Shown here: positions 25,737-34,451 of the stretch, piece by piece
Position numbering within the stretch: the stretch's first letter is position 1
Layout of the letters: every line of letters begins with the position of its first letter
Assembly: GCF_008056315.1 (NCBI RefSeq)
Contig: NZ_VRKQ01000010.1
Location: forward strand, 248,001-312,000
Length of the DNA: 64,000 bases
Origin: Seonamhaeicola maritimus
GTDB taxonomy: Bacteria > Bacteroidota > Bacteroidia > Flavobacteriales > Flavobacteriaceae
Reading direction: 5' to 3'
Notes under the pieces: model-generated
Seen by the model: only the letters and a program-made list of their open reading frames with translations
The model's database searches: none
What the model was told of the DNA's origin: nothing
Position numbers and translations under genes: made by a program

Positions 25737-26915
25737 ATGAAACTAGATTTGTTCGAAGCTCCTGACTATTATAATCTTGATGAATTACTATCTGACGAAC
25801 ATAAACTAGTTCGTGATGCCGCAAGAGAATGGGTTAAACGAGATGTGTCTCCAATTATTGAAGACTATGCTCAAAAGGCAGAATTCCCTACTCAAATCAT
25901 TAATGGTTTAGCTGAAATAGGTGCTTTCGGGCCATATATCCCTATGGAATATGGAGGTGCTGGTTTAGACCAGATTTCATACGGATTGATTATGCAGGAA
26001 ATTGAACGTGGTGATTCTGGCGTACGTTCTACGGCTTCGGTACAATCCTCTTTAGTTATGTATCCTATTTGGAAATATGGTACTGAGGAACAACGTCAAA
26101 AGTATTTACCAAAATTGGCTTCTGGTGAGTCGATGGGTTGTTTTGGTTTAACCGAACCAGACCACGGCAGTAACCCTTCTGGTATGGTGACCAAATTTAA
26201 AGATATGGGTGACCATTATCTTTTAAATGGTGCCAAAATGTGGATAAGTAATGCTCCTTTTGCTCAGGTTGCTATAGTTTGGGCAAAGAATGAAGAAGGC
26301 AGAATTCATGGTTTAATTGTTGAACGCGGAATGGAAGGTTTCACAACACCTAAAACCCATAATAAATGGTCATTACGTGCATCGTCCACTGGGGAGCTTA
26401 TTTTTGATAATGTAAAAGTGCCAAAAGAGAATTTACTACCAAACAAATCTGGATTAGGAGCTCCTTTAGGATGTTTAGATTCTGCAAGATATGGTATTGC
26501 TTGGGGAGCTATTGGAGCTGCCATGGACTGTTATGATACAGCACTGAGATACAGTAAAGAACGTATTCAATTTGATAAACCTATTGGTCAGTTTCAGCTT
26601 CAACAAAAAAAATTAGCAGAAATGATTACCGAAATTACCAAGGCACAACTTTTAACATGGCGTTTGGGGGTACTTCGTAATGATGGTAAAGCAACCTCCG
26701 CTCAAATATCTATGGCTAAACGAAACAATGTTGATATGGCCCTTAATATAGCCAGAGAAGCAAGACAAATGTTAGGTGGCATGGGAATTACTGGAGAATA
26801 CTCTATCATGCGTCATATGATGAATTTAGAAAGTGTCATTACCTATGAAGGCACTCATGATATTCATTTATTAATTACCGGATTAGATGTTACTGGCTTG
26901 AATGCTTTTAAGTAA
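25737..26915 (+). CDS. gcdH: Glutaryl-CoA dehydrogenase
   Basis: A 392-residue acyl-CoA dehydrogenase. The SGVRSTASVQSSLVM segment carries Arg97, corresponding to the Arg that binds the gamma-carboxylate of glutaryl-CoA in characterised GCDH enzymes, and the C-terminal VITYEGTHDIH gives the catalytic Glu. FAD/ETF family motifs CFGLTEPDHGSNP and KMWISNAPFAQVAIVWA are present. It oxidises and decarboxylates glutaryl-CoA to crotonyl-CoA in lysine and tryptophan breakdown. Single gene. Confidence 0.92.
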   Translation: MKLDLFEAPDYYNLDELLSDEHKLVRDAAREWVKRDVSPIIEDYAQKAEFPTQIINGLAEIGAFGPYIPMEYGGAGLDQISYGLIMQEIERGDSGVRSTASVQSSLVMYPIWKYGTEEQRQKYLPKLASGESMGCFGLTEPDHGSNPSGMVTKFKDMGDHYLLNGAKMWISNAPFAQVAIVWAKNEEGRIHGLIVERGMEGFTTPKTHNKWSLRASSTGELIFDNVKVPKENLLPNKSGLGAPLGCLDSARYGIAWGAIGAAMDCYDTALRYSKERIQFDKPIGQFQLQQKKLAEMITEITKAQLLTWRLGVLRNDGKATSAQISMAKRNNVDMALNIAREARQMLGGMGITGEYSIMRHMMNLESVITYEGTHDIHLLITGLDVTGLNAFK

Positions 26916-27004
26916 GTATTTGAATTAGTTTTCAACTACATCGTTTTAGTACAAAAAGTACTGACAACATGACTTTTGACAGCTTTTTTAAGCTATCCAT
27001 GAGG

Positions 27005-27012
27005 TAAATTTG
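27005..27012 (+). promoter_or_regulatory. -7 box upstream of the 1150-aa protein
   Basis: TAAATTTG matches TAnnTTTG, 47 bp before the ATG. A TTG at 26976-26978 is 26 bp upstream, longer than usual. Confidence 0.4.
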
Positions 27013-27058
27013 TCTTGTTAATTAGTACATATACGCTTAACAATCAAAGAAGAAAACA

Positions 27059-30000
27059 ATGAAAGAATCAAGAAAAGACATCATCCAATTTATTAATTTG
27101 CAATTAGCAGCAATTGGACAACCCGTTTTTAAAGATAAAGCGGAAAGCAAGGAAAAATTATGCGACCCTGAATTTGAAAAAACCACAAGACCACTCATAA
27201 TGAGTCTTAGGGAAAAATCTAGACTTTTAGCAGATCATTTATCTCCTGCAGACTCTAGGATTCAGAGTTTTATAGACACTTATTTGAAAGATGTTAAGGT
27301 TAATAAATCTTACAAGCTACCAAATAATACTTTAATATTATCAAAAAAGGGGCAAGCTAGAGAAGCTAGTTTACCACCTGATGGCAGTTCTTTTGAAAGT
27401 GATTTAGTAAATTCTAAAAGACTAAAACAAGGTATTCTAAACAACCCTTTACATGATAAAAGAACAACAAAAGGAACGTTTCATATTGTTGAAGGGTCAC
27501 TTCCCGTTCCTTTAGATAAGAAAGAGGTACCTAGAGTAGTTTTAGCACATTTCTTAAATGAGGCATTCAAACCTTCTGATGAATTAAACACGCTTCCTTT
27601 TACATCAAACCAAGAAGAGCAAGCAAAAACTATGGTTTCAATGCTTTTAAGGCCAACAGTTTGTCCAGAAGTTAAAGGTGTAATATCTAAAAAATCATTG
27701 GAAGTTCGCTTCTTCGCTCCTGGTTCTCTTGTGAGTAATCTAGATTTTGTTGAGAATATCTTCGGAAACGCTGGCAACCCTAATTTAGCGCACAATGATG
27801 CTGCCTTAGACCCAGAACATTGGACAGGTCATACTGGTTGTATCATTCTTGCACCCCAATTATTAAGACTTAAAAAGAAAGAAGTTGGTCTTCCTCATTT
27901 TGATGACGCTACAGACCGTCAGAAAAAAGATGGCATGTGCTGGATTGAAGAAAACGAACTTTATAATGATGGTGGTGCGTTTAAAATTACTTGTAGAGAT
28001 GAAACTGGTGTAGTGGTAACATTAATTGCTGATAACTACTACGGATATTCAAAAAAAGAAATTAAAACGCAGATTAGTTATTCAGCCAACCTATACGGTA
28101 TCTTAGAAGAAGAGCATGCTGGTGGAGCTATTGCTTATGCCAGACGTGTTATGGGAGACACCGTTAATTGTAATGATTATAATCAATATTACGGGCTAGA
28201 TCACACTTTTGAGGATGTTAAAACACTATTGGCTGACAGGGTTGATATTAAACCTGAAAATTATGCTGTAGACAAGAAATATCCTAATATAGTTTACATA
28301 CCAGAATCTTCTTATTTCAACACAAATACTAATAGTATCTCTTGGAATTATAAAGGCAAAGAACAGAAATTAAAATTATCTCCTTTTAAAACCTATGTAC
28401 ATCCATCTGGGAATAAACTAAGGTTGGAAAAACATAAATCAATTAATTTATGGCGTATTATAGAAACCTTTCCAGAAGGCGTTTTTTGTCATAAACCTTG
28501 TACTGTTTCTGGAGGTGGTAAATCAGAGATTTCTAAATCTATGCAAAATGCCATTACCTATAGCAGGTTTAATATTCATAACATAGAAGAAGATTTCAAA
28601 AAAGCTGATGAAATTATTGAGTTTAATTACTCAACTAGATGGAAAGACAAAGATCCAAACAGACCAAAATCAAGATCATTCTTAAGTGAAAAAAGAACAT
28701 TAGGATCTGTTGTAAAGCTTTTAACTCCTTCAGATGAAAACTCAGATGAGTTTAATGAATGGCTTGAAAATATTCCTGTTCATATACGCTCGTTGGTATT
28801 GTTTGTGAAACGTTTATTCAGACAAGCACATGGAGCCACCCTTAACTGGAAAGACTTAATGTCTGTTGAAATTATCAATGGTGTTAAAGGAACGTCTTTA
28901 ATTTACAACAACAACCCGGTTGTTGGTAGTTATGTGCGTATTGGGTTTGACCAAGAAGGTCACTGGATGCTTAATAAATTACGTTCAGATTTTTCAGCTA
29001 GTGAAAAAATTCAAACTGAAGATGATATTTCAGCTTCTATAACACTTCCTAAAGAAAGTCTTAAAAATTTAAATCCGGAGTATATTAACAAGAGTGTAAA
29101 AGTCTTAATTAACTGTGAAGCTCATCTATTCCAAAGACCAGATGAAGCCATAGTTAGAGGTTATGACAAAGGCGCTGAATTAGATATTATTTCTGATGGT
29201 AGATTCTTGACTAATTACGAAATGTTAACTAAAAAGGATGCTATAGAAATTTATGAAGACACCATTAACTTTGATAAATACACGCAACCAGTTCAAGATT
29301 TCATATTAGAAATTATTAATGAGGATGATGACGATATCCAGTTTGTATTACCATCTCACCCAAGAATTATTGAAGATGGTTTACCAACTAAAAACCCTCG
29401 TTATCTAGAACCAAACATATTTTATAATGAAACAGAAGCTTCATATATTTCTGATATAGGTGTTCGTTTAAAGAGAAGGATAAAACCTGAAGACCCAGTA
29501 ATTCATACAGTAAATGCTGTTTTACCAGGTAGAAGAAACAACCCTGTTGATAGAGAAGCTGGTATTAGACCTTTAGCGGTTTATAACCCAATTCATTATC
29601 AAGAAACTCCAGAGTTATTTATGGATTTCATCTGTAGTTTAACTGGAAAATCTCCTTCAACAACTGGAGCTGGATCAGAAGGGGCATTAACTAAGGCGCC
29701 ATTTAATATGTTAACGCCAACAACAGATTTAAACAATGCCTTACTTGCACACATTTTAACTGAATCTAACGGATTTAGTACAGCTGCAGGTTATGTTGGT
29801 GCAGAAAATAAAATAGACCATGATGTAAGTTTACTTATTCCAGAAATTTGGGCGAGAATGGCACCAGAAGATAGAGATCCAAATAATTTAATTAAAAATG
29901 GTTCTCTTGAAAAACTTGAAGATTTTGAATATGATGGCCAAAAAATATTAGCAAGTAGATTAGGTTACAGAATTACTAAAACATTCTCTTTATTATGTTT

Positions 30001-30511
30001 AAACAGATTGTTTGATGAACCTACAGCGGTATTTGATGAGAGAATGTTAAAACCAGAACTTCAAGGAATGGAAGATTATGTTGATGGTATTAACAACATA
30101 GTTGAAGCGCAACAAAAAGTAGCTGTAAACTATTTTGCAGATGGTAGTGTTGAAGCGGCAATTCCACCTTTAAAAATTCTTTTACACATTATGGCTTATG
30201 GCAATTATGAAGGCAAAGATATTAACGATCCAGAATTGAGAAAGTTCTTTGACAGAGACTATGTACTTAATGCCGATTGGTACAAAGAAAGGTTGGCATT
30301 AAAGCAACAAAAAGATATTAAGTATTATGGTTCTCAAATAGATTATTTAGAAACTTTTAAAGCAAACCCTAATAATGATATTTTAGTTTCTGAATTGAAT
30401 ATTGAAAAGCGCTTAGATGCGGTTAAACAATTATACAACAGAGTAACATCTGAAGATTACCTTAGTAGTTTAGTTGGAACCATTGGTGCCGACCCATTAT
30501 TTAAAAATTAA
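27059..30511 (+). CDS. Large cytoplasmic protein, possible PPi-type PEP carboxykinase
   Basis: The 1150-residue soluble protein has no signal peptide or membrane segment. Its size and Gly-rich loop CTVSGGGKSEISKS (near residue 487, where a kinase-like phosphate loop would be) agree with the diphosphate-dependent PEP carboxykinases (EC 4.1.1.38, about 1100-1150 residues, known from Entamoeba and Propionibacterium). Other conserved-looking segments are TRPLIMSLREKSRLLADHL (start), DPEHWTGHTGCIILAPQLL and TGAGSEGALTKAPFNMLTPT. If correct it interconverts PEP plus CO2 and oxaloacetate using pyrophosphate. I am not certain; an unrelated large conserved protein is the alternative. Followed by a strong hairpin. 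Confidence 0.5.
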   Translation: MKESRKDIIQFINLQLAAIGQPVFKDKAESKEKLCDPEFEKTTRPLIMSLREKSRLLADHLSPADSRIQSFIDTYLKDVKVNKSYKLPNNTLILSKKGQAREASLPPDGSSFESDLVNSKRLKQGILNNPLHDKRTTKGTFHIVEGSLPVPLDKKEVPRVVLAHFLNEAFKPSDELNTLPFTSNQEEQAKTMVSMLLRPTVCPEVKGVISKKSLEVRFFAPGSLVSNLDFVENIFGNAGNPNLAHNDAALDPEHWTGHTGCIILAPQLLRLKKKEVGLPHFDDATDRQKKDGMCWIEENELYNDGGAFKITCRDETGVVVTLIADNYYGYSKKEIKTQISYSANLYGILEEEHAGGAIAYARRVMGDTVNCNDYNQYYGLDHTFEDVKTLLADRVDIKPENYAVDKKYPNIVYIPESSYFNTNTNSISWNYKGKEQKLKLSPFKTYVHPSGNKLRLEKHKSINLWRIIETFPEGVFCHKPCTVSGGGKSEISKSMQNAITYSRFNIHNIEEDFKKADEIIEFNYSTRWKDKDPNRPKSRSFLSEKRTLGSVVKLLTPSDENSDEFNEWLENIPVHIRSLVLFVKRLFRQAHGATLNWKDLMSVEIINGVKGTSLIYNNNPVVGSYVRIGFDQEGHWMLNKLRSDFSASEKIQTEDDISASITLPKESLKNLNPEYINKSVKVLINCEAHLFQRPDEAIVRGYDKGAELDIISDGRFLTNYEMLTKKDAIEIYEDTINFDKYTQPVQDFILEIINEDDDDIQFVLPSHPRIIEDGLPTKNPRYLEPNIFYNETEASYISDIGVRLKRRIKPEDPVIHTVNAVLPGRRNNPVDREAGIRPLAVYNPIHYQETPELFMDFICSLTGKSPSTTGAGSEGALTKAPFNMLTPTTDLNNALLAHILTESNGFSTAAGYVGAENKIDHDVSLLIPEIWARMAPEDRDPNNLIKNGSLEKLEDFEYDGQKILASRLGYRITKTFSLLCLNRLFDEPTAVFDERMLKPELQGMEDYVDGINNIVEAQQKVAVNYFADGSVEAAIPPLKILLHIMAYGNYEGKDINDPELRKFFDRDYVLNADWYKERLALKQQKDIKYYGSQIDYLETFKANPNNDILVSELNIEKRLDAVKQLYNRVTSEDYLSSLVGTIGADPLFKN

Positions 30512-30523
30512 ACATTTTTTAAA

Positions 30524-30580
30524 AACCAAAAAGGAAGCTTAGTTAATTAACTAAGTTTCCTTTGTTGGTTTAAAACCAAC
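30524..30580 (+). terminator. Large palindromic hairpin pair after the 1150-aa gene
   Basis: Outer arms AACCAA / TTGGTT enclose AAAGGAAGCTTAGTT / AACTAAGTTTCCTTT (30530-30563). The right arm can alternatively pair in GTTGGTTTAAAACCAAC (30564-30580). A strong terminator-like structure with two possible folds, although the T run is short. Confidence 0.6.
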
Positions 30581-30607
30581 CAATATATTTGCTAAAATTT
30601 TAAGTTT

Positions 30608-30973
30608 TTGCATAAAACAACAGGCATATTATTTGTTTTCTTGTACTTAACGGCTATGTTAAGACCTGTTCAACCTTACGTTGAATATGTGCTTAATCAA
30701 GATTACATTGCTGAGTTTTTATGTATTAATCAGGACAAACCTGAGTTACAATGTAACGGGAAATGTCATTTAGTAAAGGAAATTGAAAAGCAACAACAAG
30801 AACCGTTATCAGCTTTATCAATCTCTATGGAAAACTACCCCATTGGTTTTGTTAACATTCTAAATATTACATTAAGCCAAAAATTCACTTCAAAAAAAGA
30901 GCAAAGGTTCTTTTATAAAAACCTTTACAACTTCAATATTAAGGAAGTTCTTTTTCAACCTCCTATAGTTTAG
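30608..30973 (+). CDS. Small membrane-anchored Cys/His protein near copper receptor
   Basis: A 121-residue protein with an N-terminal hydrophobic segment (about residues 6-18) and a metal-site-like motif CNGKCHL (Cys49, Cys53, His54) preceded by Cys39 (FLCINQDKPELQC). The only start before the hydrophobic segment is a TTG at 30608. The same Cys pattern is familiar in small Bacteroidota proteins coded just upstream of TonB-dependent copper receptors, as here. A role in copper or heme-metal handling at the membrane is inference. The C-terminal half has no motif. Confidence 0.65.
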   Translation: MHKTTGILFVFLYLTAMLRPVQPYVEYVLNQDYIAEFLCINQDKPELQCNGKCHLVKEIEKQQQEPLSALSISMENYPIGFVNILNITLSQKFTSKKEQRFFYKNLYNFNIKEVLFQPPIV

Positions 30974-30985
30974 TTTTTAATAGTT

Positions 30986-31050
30986 GGCAAGACATCAGTT
31001 AACTGTCTTTTGCCAGTGTCATTTGGATTCGTTCCAAATCAACATTTTTT
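30986..31050 (+). promoter_or_regulatory. Two-hairpin leader before the copper receptor
   Basis: First hairpin GGCAAGACA / TGTC.TTGCC (30986-31014, with inner palindrome CAGTTAACTG); second hairpin ATTTGGA / TCCAAAT (31021-31039) followed by CAACATTTTTTAG, which has the form of a terminator 35 bp before the receptor ATG. Such an arrangement could be an attenuator that lets the upstream gene and receptor be expressed at different levels. Confidence 0.45.
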
Positions 31051-31073
31051 AGAAACATTTTCAAACTATAAAA

Positions 31074-33161
31074 ATGAAATTACATATAGCTTTGTGGTTA
31101 TGTGTGTCTTCAATATGTATATCATATTCGCAAATAAAACAAGACACCATAAACACAAAAACAACACAATTACCTGAAGTCATTGTAACGGGAAATTCAA
31201 ATACAGATCCTACTCATAGTACAGTAAAAAATGATTACCAGAAAAAGGGTATTCAGCCTAAAAACGTAGCCGATTTATTTTCTGAAATAAATGGATTTTC
31301 TACAATAAAGCGTGGTAATTATGCCATTGACCCTACATTTAGAGCATCCGCCTATGAGCAGCTAAACGTTATGTATGACGGTGGCACTAAAGCAGTTCAT
31401 GCTTGCCCAAACAGAATGGACCCAGTAACCACCCATGTTATTCCAGAAGAAATTGAAAAAATAGAGGTTGTAAAAGGGCCTTACACCGTAAGATATGGTG
31501 CTACTTTTGGAGGCATTATAAATATGGTTACCAAAGACCCCAATAAACTAGATAAAGGTTTTCATGGTAAAGCTTCAGCGGGTTATGAAACCAATGGCAA
31601 TGCTCTAGTAAACTTGCTTCAATTACAACATGTTTCTAACAAATTCAATATAACTGGAAATATTGGTTATAGAGATTTTGACGATTATGAAGACGGTCAG
31701 AACACCACTATTCCCTCTGCTTTCAGAAGTACGGATTATGGGCTTAAATTAGGTTACAACCTTACCGATAATCAATATATTCAAGGACATTGGCGTCAAT
31801 CATTCGGTAGAGACATTAAACATGTTGGCCTACCAATGGATACCGAATTTGATAATAGTACCATAGTTTCTTTAGACTATAGAGCCGAAGATATTAGCAA
31901 TACCTTAAAAGGAATAACCGCCAAGGGGTTTTATAGTTATGTGGACCATCTTATGACCAATGAAAATAGGGCTAATTTTAATATGGTTTTTGCATCGTCT
32001 CCAGTAACGTCAACAACAATAGGCGGAAAACTTGAAACACACTGGTTGTTTAATAACAATGTGAATCTGTATGTTGGTACAGATGCTAATTTAATAGGGC
32101 GAGACGGAACACGTACACGTACCATTAAAATGATGAACGGTAATATGCTCCCTAATCCTATGGTAAGGCAGGACAAGATTTGGCAAGATGCTAGTTTAAA
32201 TGATATTGGTGTGTTTTCAGAAGCTAAATACCAAATCAACAAAACTACTTTCACAGCAGGTTTAAGGTTAGATTTTGTAAACGCCAATGCCGTGGATTTA
32301 GAAAATGATTTTGCCTCAATTTACGGTAATGATGTAAAACAGAGCGAAACAAATATTAGTGGTACATTATCTTTAAAACATAATATTTCAAGCAACACGA
32401 TTATGGAAGTTGCTTATGGCCGTGGTGTTAGAACCGCTAATATGGCAGAACGATTCATAAACCATTTTACGGTAGGTCAAGACAGCTATGAATATTTAGG
32501 TAACCCATTACTTAAACCAGAAATAAACAATCAATTTGAAATTGGCTTTCAAGGACATTCAAAACTTAATGAGTTGAATAATTTCAGCTATCAATTATCG
32601 GCTTTTTATAGCGTTTATAATAATTATATTTCTGCGGTTGTAGACACATCTATCCCAAGAAAGTTTATGCCCATGTTACAACCCCAATTCACTAAGGTGT
32701 TTACCAATATAGATAATGCTTATAAAACTGGGTTAGAGTTTATGTTTAAGTTTGAACTTTTAGAAGATTATTACTTTCAAAATCAATCGGCTTATGTTAG
32801 AACAAAAAACAAAGATTTTGGTGAATCATTACCTTTAAATCCACCGTTTACCTCAACATTTTCAATAGGTGTAGATAAAGAAAATTACTGGGCAAAAGCA
32901 CAATATAACATAACATCAAAACAATCTCATATTGCACCTTCTTTTGGTGAAACCGAAACTGCAGGCTATGAAACTTTAGATGTGAAATTGGGTGCTACCC
33001 TATTTAAGAATATCACACTTGGTGTAGCCTGTTTAAATGTATTTGACGAAACGTATTCCAATCATTTAAATTTCTCCTACAGAAATCAACCAGATTTTAA
33101 TATGTCACCAATTACAGAACCCGGACGTAATTTCACAGCATTCCTACAATATAAATTTTAA
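31074..33161 (+). CDS. TonB-dependent receptor, OprC-like copper transporter
   Basis: A 695-residue outer-membrane receptor: signal peptide (cleavage near ISYSQ), plug domain with PEVIVTG and KIEVVKGPYTVRYG, then a 22-strand barrel ending in FTAFLQYKF with terminal Phe. The plug carries HACPNRMDP with Cys111 and Met115. The CxxxM spacing is that of the copper-binding motif of Pseudomonas OprC, and the flanking NRMDP-T is also shared with that family. It should import copper or a copper chelate with TonB-ExbBD energy (not in the window). The terminator at 33188 closes the unit. Confidence 0.85.
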   Translation: MKLHIALWLCVSSICISYSQIKQDTINTKTTQLPEVIVTGNSNTDPTHSTVKNDYQKKGIQPKNVADLFSEINGFSTIKRGNYAIDPTFRASAYEQLNVMYDGGTKAVHACPNRMDPVTTHVIPEEIEKIEVVKGPYTVRYGATFGGIINMVTKDPNKLDKGFHGKASAGYETNGNALVNLLQLQHVSNKFNITGNIGYRDFDDYEDGQNTTIPSAFRSTDYGLKLGYNLTDNQYIQGHWRQSFGRDIKHVGLPMDTEFDNSTIVSLDYRAEDISNTLKGITAKGFYSYVDHLMTNENRANFNMVFASSPVTSTTIGGKLETHWLFNNNVNLYVGTDANLIGRDGTRTRTIKMMNGNMLPNPMVRQDKIWQDASLNDIGVFSEAKYQINKTTFTAGLRLDFVNANAVDLENDFASIYGNDVKQSETNISGTLSLKHNISSNTIMEVAYGRGVRTANMAERFINHFTVGQDSYEYLGNPLLKPEINNQFEIGFQGHSKLNELNNFSYQLSAFYSVYNNYISAVVDTSIPRKFMPMLQPQFTKVFTNIDNAYKTGLEFMFKFELLEDYYFQNQSAYVRTKNKDFGESLPLNPPFTSTFSIGVDKENYWAKAQYNITSKQSHIAPSFGETETAGYETLDVKLGATLFKNITLGVACLNVFDETYSNHLNFSYRNQPDFNMSPITEPGRNFTAFLQYKF

Positions 33162-33187
33162 ATCCTTTTTTTGTTCCCAACAAATTA

Positions 33188-33218
33188 AAAAAGCGTTTCA
33201 TTATGAAGCGCTTTTTTT
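33188..33218 (+). terminator. Terminator after the copper receptor
   Basis: Stem AAGCGTTTCA / TGAAGCGCTT (10 bp with one G-U pair), loop TTA, followed by TTTTTT. A near-identical hairpin follows the SDR gene at 38085. Confidence 0.9.
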
Positions 33219-33250
33219 ATGAATTTTAGTTTATTGCTATAATTTAGATG

Positions 33251-33258
33251 TATTTTTG
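33251..33258 (+). promoter_or_regulatory. -7 box of the Crp/Fnr-type regulator
   Basis: TATTTTTG matches TAnnTTTG and ends 18 bp before the ATG at 33277. It overlaps an upstream TTG at 33256, which therefore cannot be the start codon. Confidence 0.6.
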
Positions 33259-33276
33259 ACTCATCAAGCTATCCTA

Positions 33277-33849
33277 ATGTCTTACAATTTATTAAAGGAA
33301 AATATTAAAAATAACATTCAAATCTCCACTGAAGATTTAGATACTATTTGCAATCACTTCAACCCTACTGTTATTAAGAAAAAAGATTTCTTACTAACTC
33401 AAGGTAGTATTTACAAGTATGAAGGTTTTGTATTAGAAGGATGTTTTAGAATTTTTACAATCGACAAAAAAGGAAACGAAAACACCTTATATTTTGCAAC
33501 AAAAGATTGGTGGTTAATGGATATTGACAGCTTTATGAACCAAGTACCTTCCAGCTTAAACATTCAAGCTTTAGAAGACAGTAAAGTACTTTTAATTGAT
33601 AGAACGGATAAATTAAAGCTCTATGAATCTGTTCCAGCCGTGGAAAAACTATTTAGAGTCATGTCTCAAAAAGCATTAGTAGCATGGCAACGTCGATTAA
33701 TTAGAAACCATACTCACACTGCAAAAGAACGCTATCATTATTTTGCAAACACTTACCCAAATATTGTATCTAAAATTACAGACAAACAAATTGCTAGTTA
33801 TCTGGGTATTACACATGAATTCCTAAGTAAAATTAAAAAACAGTCTTAA
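33277..33849 (+). CDS. Crp/Fnr-family transcription regulator
   Basis: About 190 residues from the ATG at 33277. Residues 20-110 form a cyclic nucleotide-binding-type beta roll (LTQGSIYKYEGFVLEGCFRIFTIDKKGNENTLYFATKDWW), followed by the dimer helix and a helix-turn-helix near the end (ITDKQIASYLGITHEFLSKIKK). The usual cAMP contact Arg/Glu pair is not obvious and no Cys set for an FeS cluster exists, so the signal is unknown. Gene order and the inverted repeat AGTTGAACTTGTTCAACT right downstream make control of the next operon likely. Length typical of the short Bacteroidota branch. Confidence 0.85.
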   Translation: MSYNLLKENIKNNIQISTEDLDTICNHFNPTVIKKKDFLLTQGSIYKYEGFVLEGCFRIFTIDKKGNENTLYFATKDWWLMDIDSFMNQVPSSLNIQALEDSKVLLIDRTDKLKLYESVPAVEKLFRVMSQKALVAWQRRLIRNHTHTAKERYHYFANTYPNIVSKITDKQIASYLGITHEFLSKIKKQS

Positions 33850-33859
33850 TTTTTTATTA

Positions 33860-33877
33860 AGTTGAACTTGTTCAACT
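33860..33877. promoter_or_regulatory. Crp/Fnr-type operator before the GlcG operon
   Basis: AGTTGAACTTGTTCAACT is a perfect 8-bp inverted repeat around TT and contains TTGA-N6-TCAA, the classic Fnr/FixK-like spacing. It sits 53 bp before the ATG at 33930 and 10 bp behind the Crp/Fnr regulator gene. A TAATTTTTG promoter-like box follows at 33897. Confidence 0.6.
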
Positions 33878-33929
33878 ATTTTCTCTGAATGGTTTATAAT
33901 TTTTGCATTATAAAATTATATTCAGAATT

Positions 33930-34418
33930 ATGAGCACGCTTAAACAGTTAAAAATTTGTATTGTTACACTTGTATTAACATTACTATCAAACGTGGCCCA
34001 GGCCCAAATTACTAATGATATTTCCCATAACGAAGCCTTTAAAGCACTTTTAGCAGCAAAGAAAAACGCTGAAGAATCTAATGTCTTAGTAAATATTGCA
34101 GTAGTTGATGCAGGTGCAAACTTAAAAGCATTTGTTAGAATGGACGAATCTTATTTAGGAAGTATTGATGTAGCTATTAAAAAAGCTAAAACCGCACGTT
34201 ATTTTAATATTGACACCGGAAAACTAGGTGAATTAACGCAACCGGGAGGTATTATTTACAATATTGAATTGACTAATCAGGGGCTTGTTTCCTTTCCTGG
34301 AGGCATACCAATCAAAAACAAAGACGGCAAAATTATTGGTGCTATTGGCGTTAGCGGTGGCACCATAGAACAAGATAGAGCAATTGCAATTGCAGGAGCT
34401 AAATCAATTATAGATTAA
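33930..34418 (+). CDS. GlcG/HbpS family heme-binding protein, secreted
   Basis: 162 residues from the ATG at 33930 (frame open to TTG 33903). Signal peptide LKICIVTLVLTLLSNVAQAQ, then the HbpS/GlcG (Pfam HbpS-like) domain: EAFKALLAAKKNAEESNVLVNIAVVDAGANLKAFVRMD, SIDVAIKKAKTARYF, and the end motif IIGAIGVSGGTIEQD. Members bind heme or small organic acids. Being exported, it should act in the periplasm. It leads a likely operon (6 bp to the next gene's first possible start) with a propeller-Dabb protein. Confidence 0.85.
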   Translation: MSTLKQLKICIVTLVLTLLSNVAQAQITNDISHNEAFKALLAAKKNAEESNVLVNIAVVDAGANLKAFVRMDESYLGSIDVAIKKAKTARYFNIDTGKLGELTQPGGIIYNIELTNQGLVSFPGGIPIKNKDGKIIGAIGVSGGTIEQDRAIAIAGAKSIID

Positions 34419-34451
34419 TTACATTTGAAAAAGACTAAAACTATTAAGAAT

